Origin: Acidobacteriota bacterium
Lineage (GTDB): Bacteria > Acidobacteriota > Terriglobia > Terriglobales > Acidobacteriaceae
Reading direction: 5' to 3'
DNA length: 49,654 bases
Assembly (NCBI GenBank): GCA_028876335.1
Contig: JAGWSG010000183.1
Coordinates: 1-49,654, forward strand
Position numbers and translations under genes: made by a program
Notes under the pieces: model-generated
The model's input: only the letters and a program-made list of their open reading frames with translations
Told to the model about the DNA's origin: nothing
Databases searched by the model: none
In this document: in pieces, positions 33,970-41,771 of the stretch
Position numbering within the stretch: the stretch's first letter is position 1
Layout: every line of letters starts with the position of its first letter

Positions 33970-34881
33970 ATGACCACTCAACAGACTGCATCCGCACCTG
34001 CCATCAACTTCCGCGAAGCCGAGCCCTTTCAGTTTCTGGGTCAGCCAACCCAATTGCGCGCATCCGCTGAATCCACAAATGGCGCCTTCGGTCTTATCGA
34101 GCATTGGTCCCTGCCTCCTGGCTTCGGCTCGCCGTATCACACGCACCGCAATGAAGACGAAACCTTCTACGTCCTCGAAGGCGAAGTCGCCTTCGTCTGC
34201 GATGGTAACTGGATGAGGGGTGGTCCCGGCACTTACGTCTTCGGCCCGCGCGGCGTACCTCACGGCTTCCAGGTCATTGGCAACACGCCTGCCCGCATGC
34301 TCATCCTTGCAACGCCCGGCGGCTTTGAGCAGTTCGTTCTGGAGCTGTCCATGCCTATTGACACCCCACCCGCCCCACCCGACATGGCGAAACTTGGCGC
34401 AACAGCTGCAAAATTCGGCATCGATATCCACGGTCCCTTGCCAGAACTTCCGGCCGGGTTCATCAAGCCTGACTCTTCCGACGTAAAGGCTCTGAATCAG
34501 CGCTGGATTGATGCCTTCAACGACCGTGATTGGGTCGCTGAGGCCTCCTTCCGTGCTCACAATTTTCGGGCCACTCTCTCAGGCTCGCCCGAACCCCTCG
34601 ATGGCAATGCCTGGCCGGCATTCCTGAAGGGCTTTGCCGCTGCATTTCCTGACTCTCGCATTGAAACGCATTCCATCATCGCCGAAGGCAACACTTCTGT
34701 TACGCATTGGACGATCAGCGGCACCCATCGCGACATCTTCAACGGCATCCCCGCAACCGGACGCAAAGTTAGTTTCACTGGTATCGAGCACAATCGCTTT
34801 GAAAACGGCAAGCTCGTCGATCATCACTCCCAATTCGATCTGGTCGGCCTCCTCGGACAGCTCGGCGCCATGCCGCAATAA
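33970..34881 (+). CDS. cupin domain fused to SnoaL-like domain
   Basis: A 303-residue two-domain protein. Residues about 30-150 form a cupin barrel with the metal motif PYHTHRNEDETFYVLEGE and the second motif GVPHGFQVIGNTPARML. Residues about 175-303 form a SnoaL-like (NTF2-fold) domain: LNQRWIDAFNDRDWVAEASF, THWTISGTHRDIFNG, RKVSFTGIEHNRFENGKLVD. SnoaL proteins bind small polyketides or act as cyclases or isomerases; cupins are often metal-dependent oxygenases or isomerases. The fused form is uncommon to me. ATG33970 has AGGAG five bases ahead. Substrate unknown. Confidence 0.85.
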   Translation: MTTQQTASAPAINFREAEPFQFLGQPTQLRASAESTNGAFGLIEHWSLPPGFGSPYHTHRNEDETFYVLEGEVAFVCDGNWMRGGPGTYVFGPRGVPHGFQVIGNTPARMLILATPGGFEQFVLELSMPIDTPPAPPDMAKLGATAAKFGIDIHGPLPELPAGFIKPDSSDVKALNQRWIDAFNDRDWVAEASFRAHNFRATLSGSPEPLDGNAWPAFLKGFAAAFPDSRIETHSIIAEGNTSVTHWTISGTHRDIFNGIPATGRKVSFTGIEHNRFENGKLVDHHSQFDLVGLLGQLGAMPQ

Positions 34882-34908
34882 CTGTCTGCCTGTCATTCGC
34901 CGCGCCGT

Positions 34909-34936
34909 CGGGACTGCACCCCCCCAGGCAGTCCCG
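34909..34936. repeat. 9-bp inverted repeat after the cupin-SnoaL gene
   Basis: CGGGACTGC (34909-34917) and GCAGTCCCG (34928-34936) form a perfect hairpin with a C-rich loop. It lies just after the stop codon of the preceding gene but has no T-tract, so it may stabilise the transcript end or act as a factor-dependent terminator. Confidence 0.4.
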
Positions 34937-35006
34937 TCCCGACCGTGCAAATTCCTCTTACTTGCCCATCTATCCCCTGCGGTACACTGCTGCCCACGGG
35001 GGAAAA

Positions 35007-35318
35007 ATGCTGGATAGCTCATACCAGATTGTCTCGGCAATCGACAATCATCAAGGCGTCTTTGATGGATTCAATATCAACGGCGTGCGCTATCAGGTAG
35101 TGAAAGGCGCCCGCGGCTGGCACCTTACCGTCTTCCCCGGCAAAGACCCGGTCAACGTCTATTGGTTTTACAATCACCGCTTCTACGCTGCCAAAGTTGA
35201 CATTGAAACCGAGCCCATCAGCCGGATTAGCCTCGAAGTCTGCGAAGAAATCACCTTCATCCCCCATGAAGAAAGGACCGCTATCTTCAAAGCGATCGCG
35301 GAGTGGGAAAAGCACTGA
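35007..35318 (+). CDS. small hypothetical protein
   Basis: A 103-residue protein rich in aromatic and charged residues (NINGVRYQVVKGARGWHLTV, YWFYNHRFYAAKVDIETE). It has no signal peptide or membrane helix. I do not recognise the family. ATG35007 follows GGGGG by five bases, supporting a real gene; an upstream ATG at 34962 lacks this. The next gene begins 72 bases on. Predicted beta-rich; function unknown. Confidence 0.6.
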   Translation: MLDSSYQIVSAIDNHQGVFDGFNINGVRYQVVKGARGWHLTVFPGKDPVNVYWFYNHRFYAAKVDIETEPISRISLEVCEEITFIPHEERTAIFKAIAEWEKH

Positions 35319-35390
35319 CGAGAGTCCCCGTCTTTCAACTTTCATTTCAGCTCGCACACAAAACAAGGCCTCATCCAATACCATTCCCCC

Positions 35391-38300
35391 GTGAGCACTT
35401 TCACAATCCTCAACCAGCAACCGCGTCTCGAGCACGAGCGTTTCTCCGCGCATCGCGAGCTCGAGTCGCGCCTCAAATCAACCGTCCGTGGCAACGTTCT
35501 CTTCGACCTTGGCTCTCGCGCGCTCTACGCGGCCGATGCTTCGAACTACCGCCAGCTTCCCATCGGTGTCGTCTATCCGCGCGATGCCGCCGACGTTGAG
35601 GCCGCCATCGCCGCCTGCCGCTCCGTCGGTGCTGCCATCCTCCCGCGCGGCGGAGGAACCTCGCTCGCCGGCCAGTGCGTCAACGTCGCCGTCGTCTTTG
35701 ACTTCTCGCGCTATATGAACGCACTGGGCACCATCGACCCCGATGCAAAACTCGCCGTCGTTCAACCCGGCATCGTCCTCGACCGCCTCCGCGATGCAGC
35801 CGAACTCCACCACCTCACCTTCGCGCCCGATCCCGCCACCCACTCGCGCTGCACGCTCGGCGGCATGATGGGCAACAACTCCTGCGGCGTGCACGGTCTA
35901 CTCGGCGGCAAGACAGTCGACAACGTCCACTCCCTTGACATCGTTCTTTACGACGGCACGCGCCTCACGGTAGGTCCCACCACCAGCAACCAATTGGAAG
36001 CCCTCATCCGCCAGGGCGGCCGCGTCGGTTCCATCTACGCTGGCCTTCAGCGCATCAGCCGGCAATACGCATCCAAAATCAAAGAGAAATTCCCAGACAT
36101 TCCGCGCCGCGTCTCCGGATACAACCTCGACGAGCTCCTTCCCGGCGGCAGCTTCAATGTCGCCCGCGCACTCATCGGCAGTGAAGGCACCTGCGCCACC
36201 ATTGTCTCCGCCACACTCAACCTCACCGCCAGCCCGCCGTATCGCGTGCTCACCGCACTCGGCTTCAATGATCCCTTCCTCGCCGCAGACGCCGTACCCG
36301 CTGCACTCGAGCACGGCCCCATCGGCCTCGAAGGCTTTGATTCACTGCTCATCGACTTCATGCACCGCAAAGGCCTCGCCGAGGGCGACATCACCCTGCT
36401 CCCGCCCGGCCGCGGCTTCCTGCTCGTGGAAATGGGCGCATGGGATCCCGGTGAAGCGCAGGCCAAAGCTGAAGCCCTCGTCCGCGCCTCGCAATCCTGG
36501 CCCACCGCCCCTGAAGCCCGCATCTACAACTCCGCCGACGCCGCCCGCGTCTGGCATGTCCGTGAGTCCGCGCTCGGCGCCACCGTCTTCGTCCCCGGCG
36601 AACCCGACGGCTGGGAAGGCTGGGAAGACGCCGGCGTTCCACCGGCCCGCCTTGGCGACTACCTCCGCCAGCTCACCCTGCTCATGAACGAGTACGGCTA
36701 CCGCACTCCGCTCTACGGCCACTATGGTCAGGGTTGCGTGCACATGCGCATCAACTTCGACTTCCGCACCGAGCCCGGTGTCCTTGCCTTCCGCGAGTTC
36801 CTCGACCGCGCTACCGATCTCGTCCTCTCCTTCGGCGGCTCGCTCTCCGGTGAACACGGCGACGGCCAGTCCCGCGCCGCGCTCCTTCCTAAAATGTTCG
36901 GTCCTGAACTCATACAGGCCTTCCGCGAGTTCAAAGCTCTTTGGGATCCCGACAACCGCATGAATCCCGGCAAGCTCATTGATGCCGTCCGCGTCTACGA
37001 CCCCACTGAAAACCTTCGCCACAGCCCCACCGTCCACGCGCACCAGCACGAGGGCAAGGGTGCCTCATCCAATGGTTCCGGGGCCCATCAGGGTGCAGGC
37101 AACATTGGCTGGAAGTCCAACTTCGCCTTCACCAAAGATGAAGGCTCCTTCGCCCGCGCCACCGAGCGCTGCGTCGGCGTTGGCGCATGCCGCAAAACCA
37201 CCGGCGGCGTCATGTGCCCCAGCTACCGCGCCACCGGAGAAGAGCAGCACTCCACCCGCGGTCGCGCGCGCCTCCTCTGGGAAATGCTCAACGGCTCGCT
37301 TCAGGTTGAAGGCTTCCAGAGCAAGTCCGTTCACGACGCGCTCGACCTCTGCCTCAGTTGTAAAGCCTGCAAAACCGAGTGTCCCGTCCAGGTCGACATG
37401 GCCTCCTGGAAATCCGAATTCCTCGCCCAGCACTATAAGGGCCGCCTCCACCCGCTGCGTCATTATGTCTTCGGCTTTGCAGACAAGCTCGCGCGCCTCG
37501 GCTCCATCGCCCCCGGCCTCACAAACGCCATCCTCACCGGTCCCCTCAGCCCGCTCGTCAAGAGCGCCCTCGGCATCGCACAGGGCAGGGAACTGCCCCG
37601 CCTTGCCGCAAAGTCATTCACCAGCACCTATGCAGCATCGGGGCGCGAAGCGCAGTCTGCCTCACCGCAGGTGGCCGCACCGCAGGTGCTGCTGTGGCCG
37701 GATACGTGGAACAACTACTACCACCCGGTAACGCTTCACGCTGCAGAGAAGGTCCTCAACGCCGCAGGCTTCGGCGTCGCCACGCCGCGCAAGCCTATCT
37801 GCTGCGGTCGCCCGCTGTATGATTTCGGCTTCCTCGGCGCGGCGAAAAAGTATCTAGGCAATGTCCTCAACCAACTCGCGCCTGAAATCGAGTCCGGCAC
37901 ACCGCTCATCTTCCTCGAGCCAAGCTGCGCCAGTGTCTTCACGGATGAACTGCCCGAACTCTTCCCCGACGATCCCCGCGCGCACAAGGTCCGCTCCCAA
38001 GTCCACCTTCTCGCCGACTGGCTCGCCTCCAATGCACCCGACTTCGCCAAAGACTCGCTCACCGGCGCGCAGATTCTCGTCCACGGCCACTGCCATCACA
38101 AGGCCGTCTTTGGTGGACCGGCAAGCGAACTCGCCATTCTCCGCAACGCCGGAGCAGACGTGCAGATGATCCAGGCCGGCTGCTGCGGCATGGCCGGCCC
38201 CTTCGGTTTTGAAGCAGAAAAATTCGAGGTCTCCAGGAAGATTGCAGAAGACGGCCTTCTCCCCGCCGTCCGCTCTGCCAGCCCCACCACGATCCTCGTC

Positions 38301-38402
38301 TCAGATGGCTTCAGTTGCCGCGAGCAGATCCACCAGCTAGGCCACGCACAAGCCCTGCACATTGCTGAAGTATTAGCCCGCACCTGCGGCTGCGGCGGCT
38401 AG
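35391..38402 (+). CDS. FAD- and Fe-S-containing dehydrogenase (YdiJ/GlcD-GlcF fusion type)
   Basis: A 1003-residue flavoprotein close in layout to E. coli YdiJ, a D-2-hydroxyglutarate dehydrogenase. Residues about 60-250 form the FAD-binding domain (LPRGGGTSLAGQ, HSRCTLGGMMGNNSCGVHGL). The FAD-oxidase C domain follows, with the closing HGDGQSRAALLPKMFG. The second half has two ferredoxin-type cysteine clusters (CVGVGACRKTTGGVMC, about 593; CLSCKACKTECP, about 653). Two cysteine-rich CCG domains (CCGRPLYDF; CHHKAVFG with CCGMAGPFG) end the protein. It oxidises a D-2-hydroxyacid and passes electrons to the quinone pool. GTG35391 has no clear Shine-Dalgarno site. Confidence 0.92.
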   Translation: MSTFTILNQQPRLEHERFSAHRELESRLKSTVRGNVLFDLGSRALYAADASNYRQLPIGVVYPRDAADVEAAIAACRSVGAAILPRGGGTSLAGQCVNVAVVFDFSRYMNALGTIDPDAKLAVVQPGIVLDRLRDAAELHHLTFAPDPATHSRCTLGGMMGNNSCGVHGLLGGKTVDNVHSLDIVLYDGTRLTVGPTTSNQLEALIRQGGRVGSIYAGLQRISRQYASKIKEKFPDIPRRVSGYNLDELLPGGSFNVARALIGSEGTCATIVSATLNLTASPPYRVLTALGFNDPFLAADAVPAALEHGPIGLEGFDSLLIDFMHRKGLAEGDITLLPPGRGFLLVEMGAWDPGEAQAKAEALVRASQSWPTAPEARIYNSADAARVWHVRESALGATVFVPGEPDGWEGWEDAGVPPARLGDYLRQLTLLMNEYGYRTPLYGHYGQGCVHMRINFDFRTEPGVLAFREFLDRATDLVLSFGGSLSGEHGDGQSRAALLPKMFGPELIQAFREFKALWDPDNRMNPGKLIDAVRVYDPTENLRHSPTVHAHQHEGKGASSNGSGAHQGAGNIGWKSNFAFTKDEGSFARATERCVGVGACRKTTGGVMCPSYRATGEEQHSTRGRARLLWEMLNGSLQVEGFQSKSVHDALDLCLSCKACKTECPVQVDMASWKSEFLAQHYKGRLHPLRHYVFGFADKLARLGSIAPGLTNAILTGPLSPLVKSALGIAQGRELPRLAAKSFTSTYAASGREAQSASPQVAAPQVLLWPDTWNNYYHPVTLHAAEKVLNAAGFGVATPRKPICCGRPLYDFGFLGAAKKYLGNVLNQLAPEIESGTPLIFLEPSCASVFTDELPELFPDDPRAHKVRSQVHLLADWLASNAPDFAKDSLTGAQILVHGHCHHKAVFGGPASELAILRNAGADVQMIQAGCCGMAGPFGFEAEKFEVSRKIAEDGLLPAVRSASPTTILVSDGFSCREQIHQLGHAQALHIAEVLARTCGCGG

Positions 38403-38517
38403 CGAGCGCTGCCTTCGCTCTTGCGATAGAACACCGTACCCCATCCTTCGCGAGGCAAGAACTGGAACTTGCAACTCTCCTCCGAGCAATCAGCGAGCGT
38501 CTGCTGCATGCAATGCT

Positions 38518-40650
38518 TTAGATCAGATCCTTCTTTTCACCCTTCCCCAACGCCGGAAAAATCGTCAACCTCAAATGCGTCGCTCCATACGGCACCAGCG
38601 TCAGCATCTGCTCATCGCCAAGCGCGTGGTTCTCCACCTCCGGCAACGGCGGCGTAAACAGTTGCTCCGGATTCTTCGGGTTCGCCTGCAATTCCCATCC
38701 TGCAATCGTCCGCGCAGGCACGGTCAAAGTCACTGGCGGGTCCACCCATGGATCCTGGGTCATGGCCTTCCGCGTCACCTTCACCTGCTCGGCCAGGTGC
38801 GCCTCATCCACCATTAACCCGTAGTTCCACGGCGCAGCAGGCATCGCCTTCCAGCTCGGATACTCCTCCGTCGTGTACTTCGCCTCTACAATCGGTGTCC
38901 ATTCGGCCTTGATGTCCAGCGCATAAACCAGTGGTCCGTGTTCCACCCCAATCCCATCCTCAGGCCATCGTGTCACTACCGTCTTCATCGGCAGCGTCAG
39001 CGTCACCGTGTCGCCCGGCTTCCAGGTCCGCGCAATCCGCGCAAATCCCTTGTCGAGTCGCGGTACTTCCACCGCAACGCCGTTCACCGCAATCTGCGGA
39101 TCCTTGCACCATTCGGGAATGCGCAAGCTCAGCGGAAACTCAACCGCATTGTTCATCGAAAGCGTGAACTTAATCTGCTCCTCAAACGGATAGTTCGTCT
39201 TCTGCGCAATCTCAATCGGCTCGTTCTCCGCACCCACCGTCGTCTTCACGTGAGAGGGGCCATAATGCACCGCAGCAAGCCCGCCCTTTGTATCCTTCAT
39301 CCACATCCGGATCACAAAGTTCGGATAAATCCTGTGTACGTTTCCGCCGCAGCACGCCGTCGCCTGCCCCGGATTCGGCTGGAACCCCATCTTCCTTCCA
39401 CCGTGTTCCATCACGTTGTGGTCTGAGTCCAGCGTCGCTAAAAACTGGTTCGGGCAGCTGAAGTACTGCAGAGCCTTCCAGTCTTTCTTCAGCGCGCCAA
39501 AGCCCGCATTCAGGCATCCGCGCTCCGTGGCATCCGCCCACCGCGCATCGCCTGTTGCCATCAGCATGTAGCCCCAGCTCCACGCATGGTCCGCAATATC
39601 GCACGTCTCATGCGAGTCCAGCGGCGTCCGCGTGCGATAAAACTCTGACGTCGACGGAATCCCATCAATCAGCATGTGGTGGTCGAACACCCTCCGCATC
39701 GCCGCATGGGCAAACTTCAGGTACTCATCCTTGCCCGTGTAGAGATACAGAATCGCCGGCTGTTTTGCCGTCTCGATATACGTCACCCCGTGCGCATCAA
39801 TCGGTGTATCGGCAAACACGCGCATCGGTGACAGGTCGCCTCCGTCCGCATGCGGGCCGGTCACTGTTTGGTATTCAGCCCATGCCTTCTCTGCCAGCGC
39901 CAGCAGCTTCGGGTCGCCCGTCCGCTCATAGGTCCACAGAATGTCTTCCACATTCGTCACATTGCGGACAGGTATGCCGTAATCTTCCTTGTCGTTTAAA
40001 TAGTGCTTCTGCAGCGCTTCAGCCACGCGCGCATTCACGCCTGCCTCGCTCGTCGCTTCCAACCCTCTGAAGAACACATTCTGCGGCCAGCGATGAAAGT
40101 CGTCCGTCGGCTCTTTCTGGCCAAAATCCGGTCGCGCATTCTTGAAGAACTGCGGTCCCAGGTAGCCATCCGGGTCTGCATGGTCCAGCGTGTAGCGAAT
40201 TGTCTTCTGTACCTTCTTGAGCAGCGCTTCATCGCCCGTCACCAGCGCCAGCCTCGCAGCGCCGTCAATCCAGTAGGCCTTCTGCTCCCACGGCCACCAT
40301 GACGCACCCTGCTCCTCGCCTGCCCAGTAGGGTGCCGTAAACGGCCATGAAATTTCATCCAGCTTCGATCCCAGCTCTGCCGCCTGCTTGTTCAGATAGA
40401 GCTTCAGCCAGCCCTCCGGCCGCACCGCGCCCGGCGCAAGTTCCGTCAGCACGGCAAACTTTGCCGGAGCAGCCATCGCCTCTTCGGCCTTCGCCGTAAC
40501 TCCGGCGCCGGCTGCGGCCAGCATCGCACTGCTCATCAGCGCAAGCCGTAGAAACTCCCTCCGGTCCATTCCGGCCCCATCGCCGCTTTCCACACCTTCA
40601 CCCATCGCGCGGCTCGCATCGCCGCCCTGCAACTGCTCTTTACTGTTCAC
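38518..40650 (-). CDS. GH127-type glycoside hydrolase with Tat signal
   Basis: A 710-residue protein of the beta-L-arabinofuranosidase family (GH127, former DUF1680). The zinc-thiolate site is present in order: E348-x-C350 (SHETCDIADH) and C433-C434 (TACCGGNVHR), matching the known Glu-Cys-Cys-Cys set of HypBA1 in spacing style. The (alpha/alpha)6 barrel is followed by beta-sandwich domains. The N-terminus has a twin-arginine motif (MDRREFLRLA) and an Ala-rich hydrophobic stretch, so it should be exported folded. GTG40650 has GGGG about six bases ahead. It probably trims arabinose from plant glycans; another pyranose or furanose specificity is possible. Confidence 0.9.
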   Translation of the reverse strand: MNSKEQLQGGDASRAMGEGVESGDGAGMDRREFLRLALMSSAMLAAAGAGVTAKAEEAMAAPAKFAVLTELAPGAVRPEGWLKLYLNKQAAELGSKLDEISWPFTAPYWAGEEQGASWWPWEQKAYWIDGAARLALVTGDEALLKKVQKTIRYTLDHADPDGYLGPQFFKNARPDFGQKEPTDDFHRWPQNVFFRGLEATSEAGVNARVAEALQKHYLNDKEDYGIPVRNVTNVEDILWTYERTGDPKLLALAEKAWAEYQTVTGPHADGGDLSPMRVFADTPIDAHGVTYIETAKQPAILYLYTGKDEYLKFAHAAMRRVFDHHMLIDGIPSTSEFYRTRTPLDSHETCDIADHAWSWGYMLMATGDARWADATERGCLNAGFGALKKDWKALQYFSCPNQFLATLDSDHNVMEHGGRKMGFQPNPGQATACCGGNVHRIYPNFVIRMWMKDTKGGLAAVHYGPSHVKTTVGAENEPIEIAQKTNYPFEEQIKFTLSMNNAVEFPLSLRIPEWCKDPQIAVNGVAVEVPRLDKGFARIARTWKPGDTVTLTLPMKTVVTRWPEDGIGVEHGPLVYALDIKAEWTPIVEAKYTTEEYPSWKAMPAAPWNYGLMVDEAHLAEQVKVTRKAMTQDPWVDPPVTLTVPARTIAGWELQANPKNPEQLFTPPLPEVENHALGDEQMLTLVPYGATHLRLTIFPALGKGEKKDLI

Positions 40651-40965
40651 GAGTTTCCCCTGCTGGAAAAATGCAATTTAAAGTACTACCTGATTCTGGT
40701 CTGCGCCACTCGGGCCAAATGCTGAGCACGAGTCCCCGTGCACATTCATTCGCCCTCCATAATAATCCGCACGAAGCCAACTTCACGATTGCCCCCTCCG
40801 CACCGCTCTTGCCGGTCTGGTCATCAACTCTTTCCCTGAATCCCAACTATGCGCACTCTTCGAATGGTGTGAATCCCGTAGCCTCATTTGCACACCGAAA
40901 AACCGCATACGGGCGCAATCGAATTTTGCGTATGGACATCGTTCCAATTCTGGTACTCTCCTCGC
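40651..40965. other. divergent intergenic region
   Basis: About 315 bases between two divergently transcribed genes (GH127, minus; SnoaL-like, plus). It should hold both promoters. I see no riboswitch, terminator or convincing small gene; open frames here have no supporting sites. Confidence 0.5.
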
Positions 40966-41448
40966 ATGATTCCGCGAACACGCATTTCAGCTTGGTGCAT
41001 CGCAGCCGCACTTGCTTTAGTGCCGTGTCCTGCTCTGGCCGCTTCCCCGCCCCATGCGTGTCCTATTCTCACCTCGCAAGCGCAGGTCAAGAGTTACATT
41101 GTTACCAGTGAAGAACAGTGGGCATCCTCCGTCGCAACCAATGACGCGTCGGTTGTAAAGCGCATTCTCGCCGATGATTTCGTCTGGGTTCTCGATGGCA
41201 GAGTCCTCGACAAGCTCACCGCGGTGAGAGAGGCGGCGCAGGGCCCCGGCGACTTCTTGAGCAATAACGCCGAGTATGTGCACGTTCGCTTCTTTGGCAA
41301 GACCGCTGTTGCCCAGGGCAAGGAGAACTGGACCAAGAAAGGCGGGCGCCGCGGCAGCTTCATCTGGACCGATACTTGGGTCGAACGAAATGGCTGCTGG
41401 CAGATCGTAAACGCTCAGGATACGGTACTTTCGCCTCCTTCGAAGTAG
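40966..41448 (+). CDS. exported SnoaL-like / DUF4440 protein
   Basis: A 160-residue protein with a signal peptide (SAWCIAAALALVPCPALAAS) and an NTF2-like fold: EEQWASSVATNDASVVKRIL, DDFVWVLDGRVLDKLTAVRE, VHVRFFGKTAVAQGKENWTK, TDTWVERNGCWQIVNAQDT. DUF4440/SnoaL domains bind small hydrophobic ligands or act as ketosteroid isomerase-like enzymes. The closing C-W-Q-I-V pattern is typical. ATG40966 starts the signal peptide; upstream frame is dropped. Substrate unknown. Confidence 0.85.
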   Translation: MIPRTRISAWCIAAALALVPCPALAASPPHACPILTSQAQVKSYIVTSEEQWASSVATNDASVVKRILADDFVWVLDGRVLDKLTAVREAAQGPGDFLSNNAEYVHVRFFGKTAVAQGKENWTKKGGRRGSFIWTDTWVERNGCWQIVNAQDTVLSPPSK

Positions 41449-41771
41449 CACCTCCGCGCCCTGCAACCAGGTCATATCCGGAATAGGGATCGCCTCAGAC
41501 TGAGCAAAAATACGCTCGCGCGCGCCCTCTGTACACGCTTTTGGCCAATGAATCCTCACCATTCCCGCAGCAACGTTTTGGCCAGATTCTCATGCGCCAG
41601 TTGCATCACAAGAACGGCGCGGAATCCATGTTGCTACTTCACAATTCGGCCACAATATCCGCGCGCTTCCAGTACCGGCGTAGTTCCATGTTTCCTGTCC
41701 CCTGACCACTTCGGTTGCCTTAAGTCCTCACCTCATCGAGGTTTGCACATAATCTTCGTCTGGTGTCATTG
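41449..41771. other. intergenic region at convergent gene ends
   Basis: About 320 bases between the stop codons of two convergent genes. I see no terminator with a T-tract, no repeat and no convincing gene. Unusually long for convergent ends in this otherwise compact window; perhaps a gene remnant, but no family is recognisable in any frame. Confidence 0.4.
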
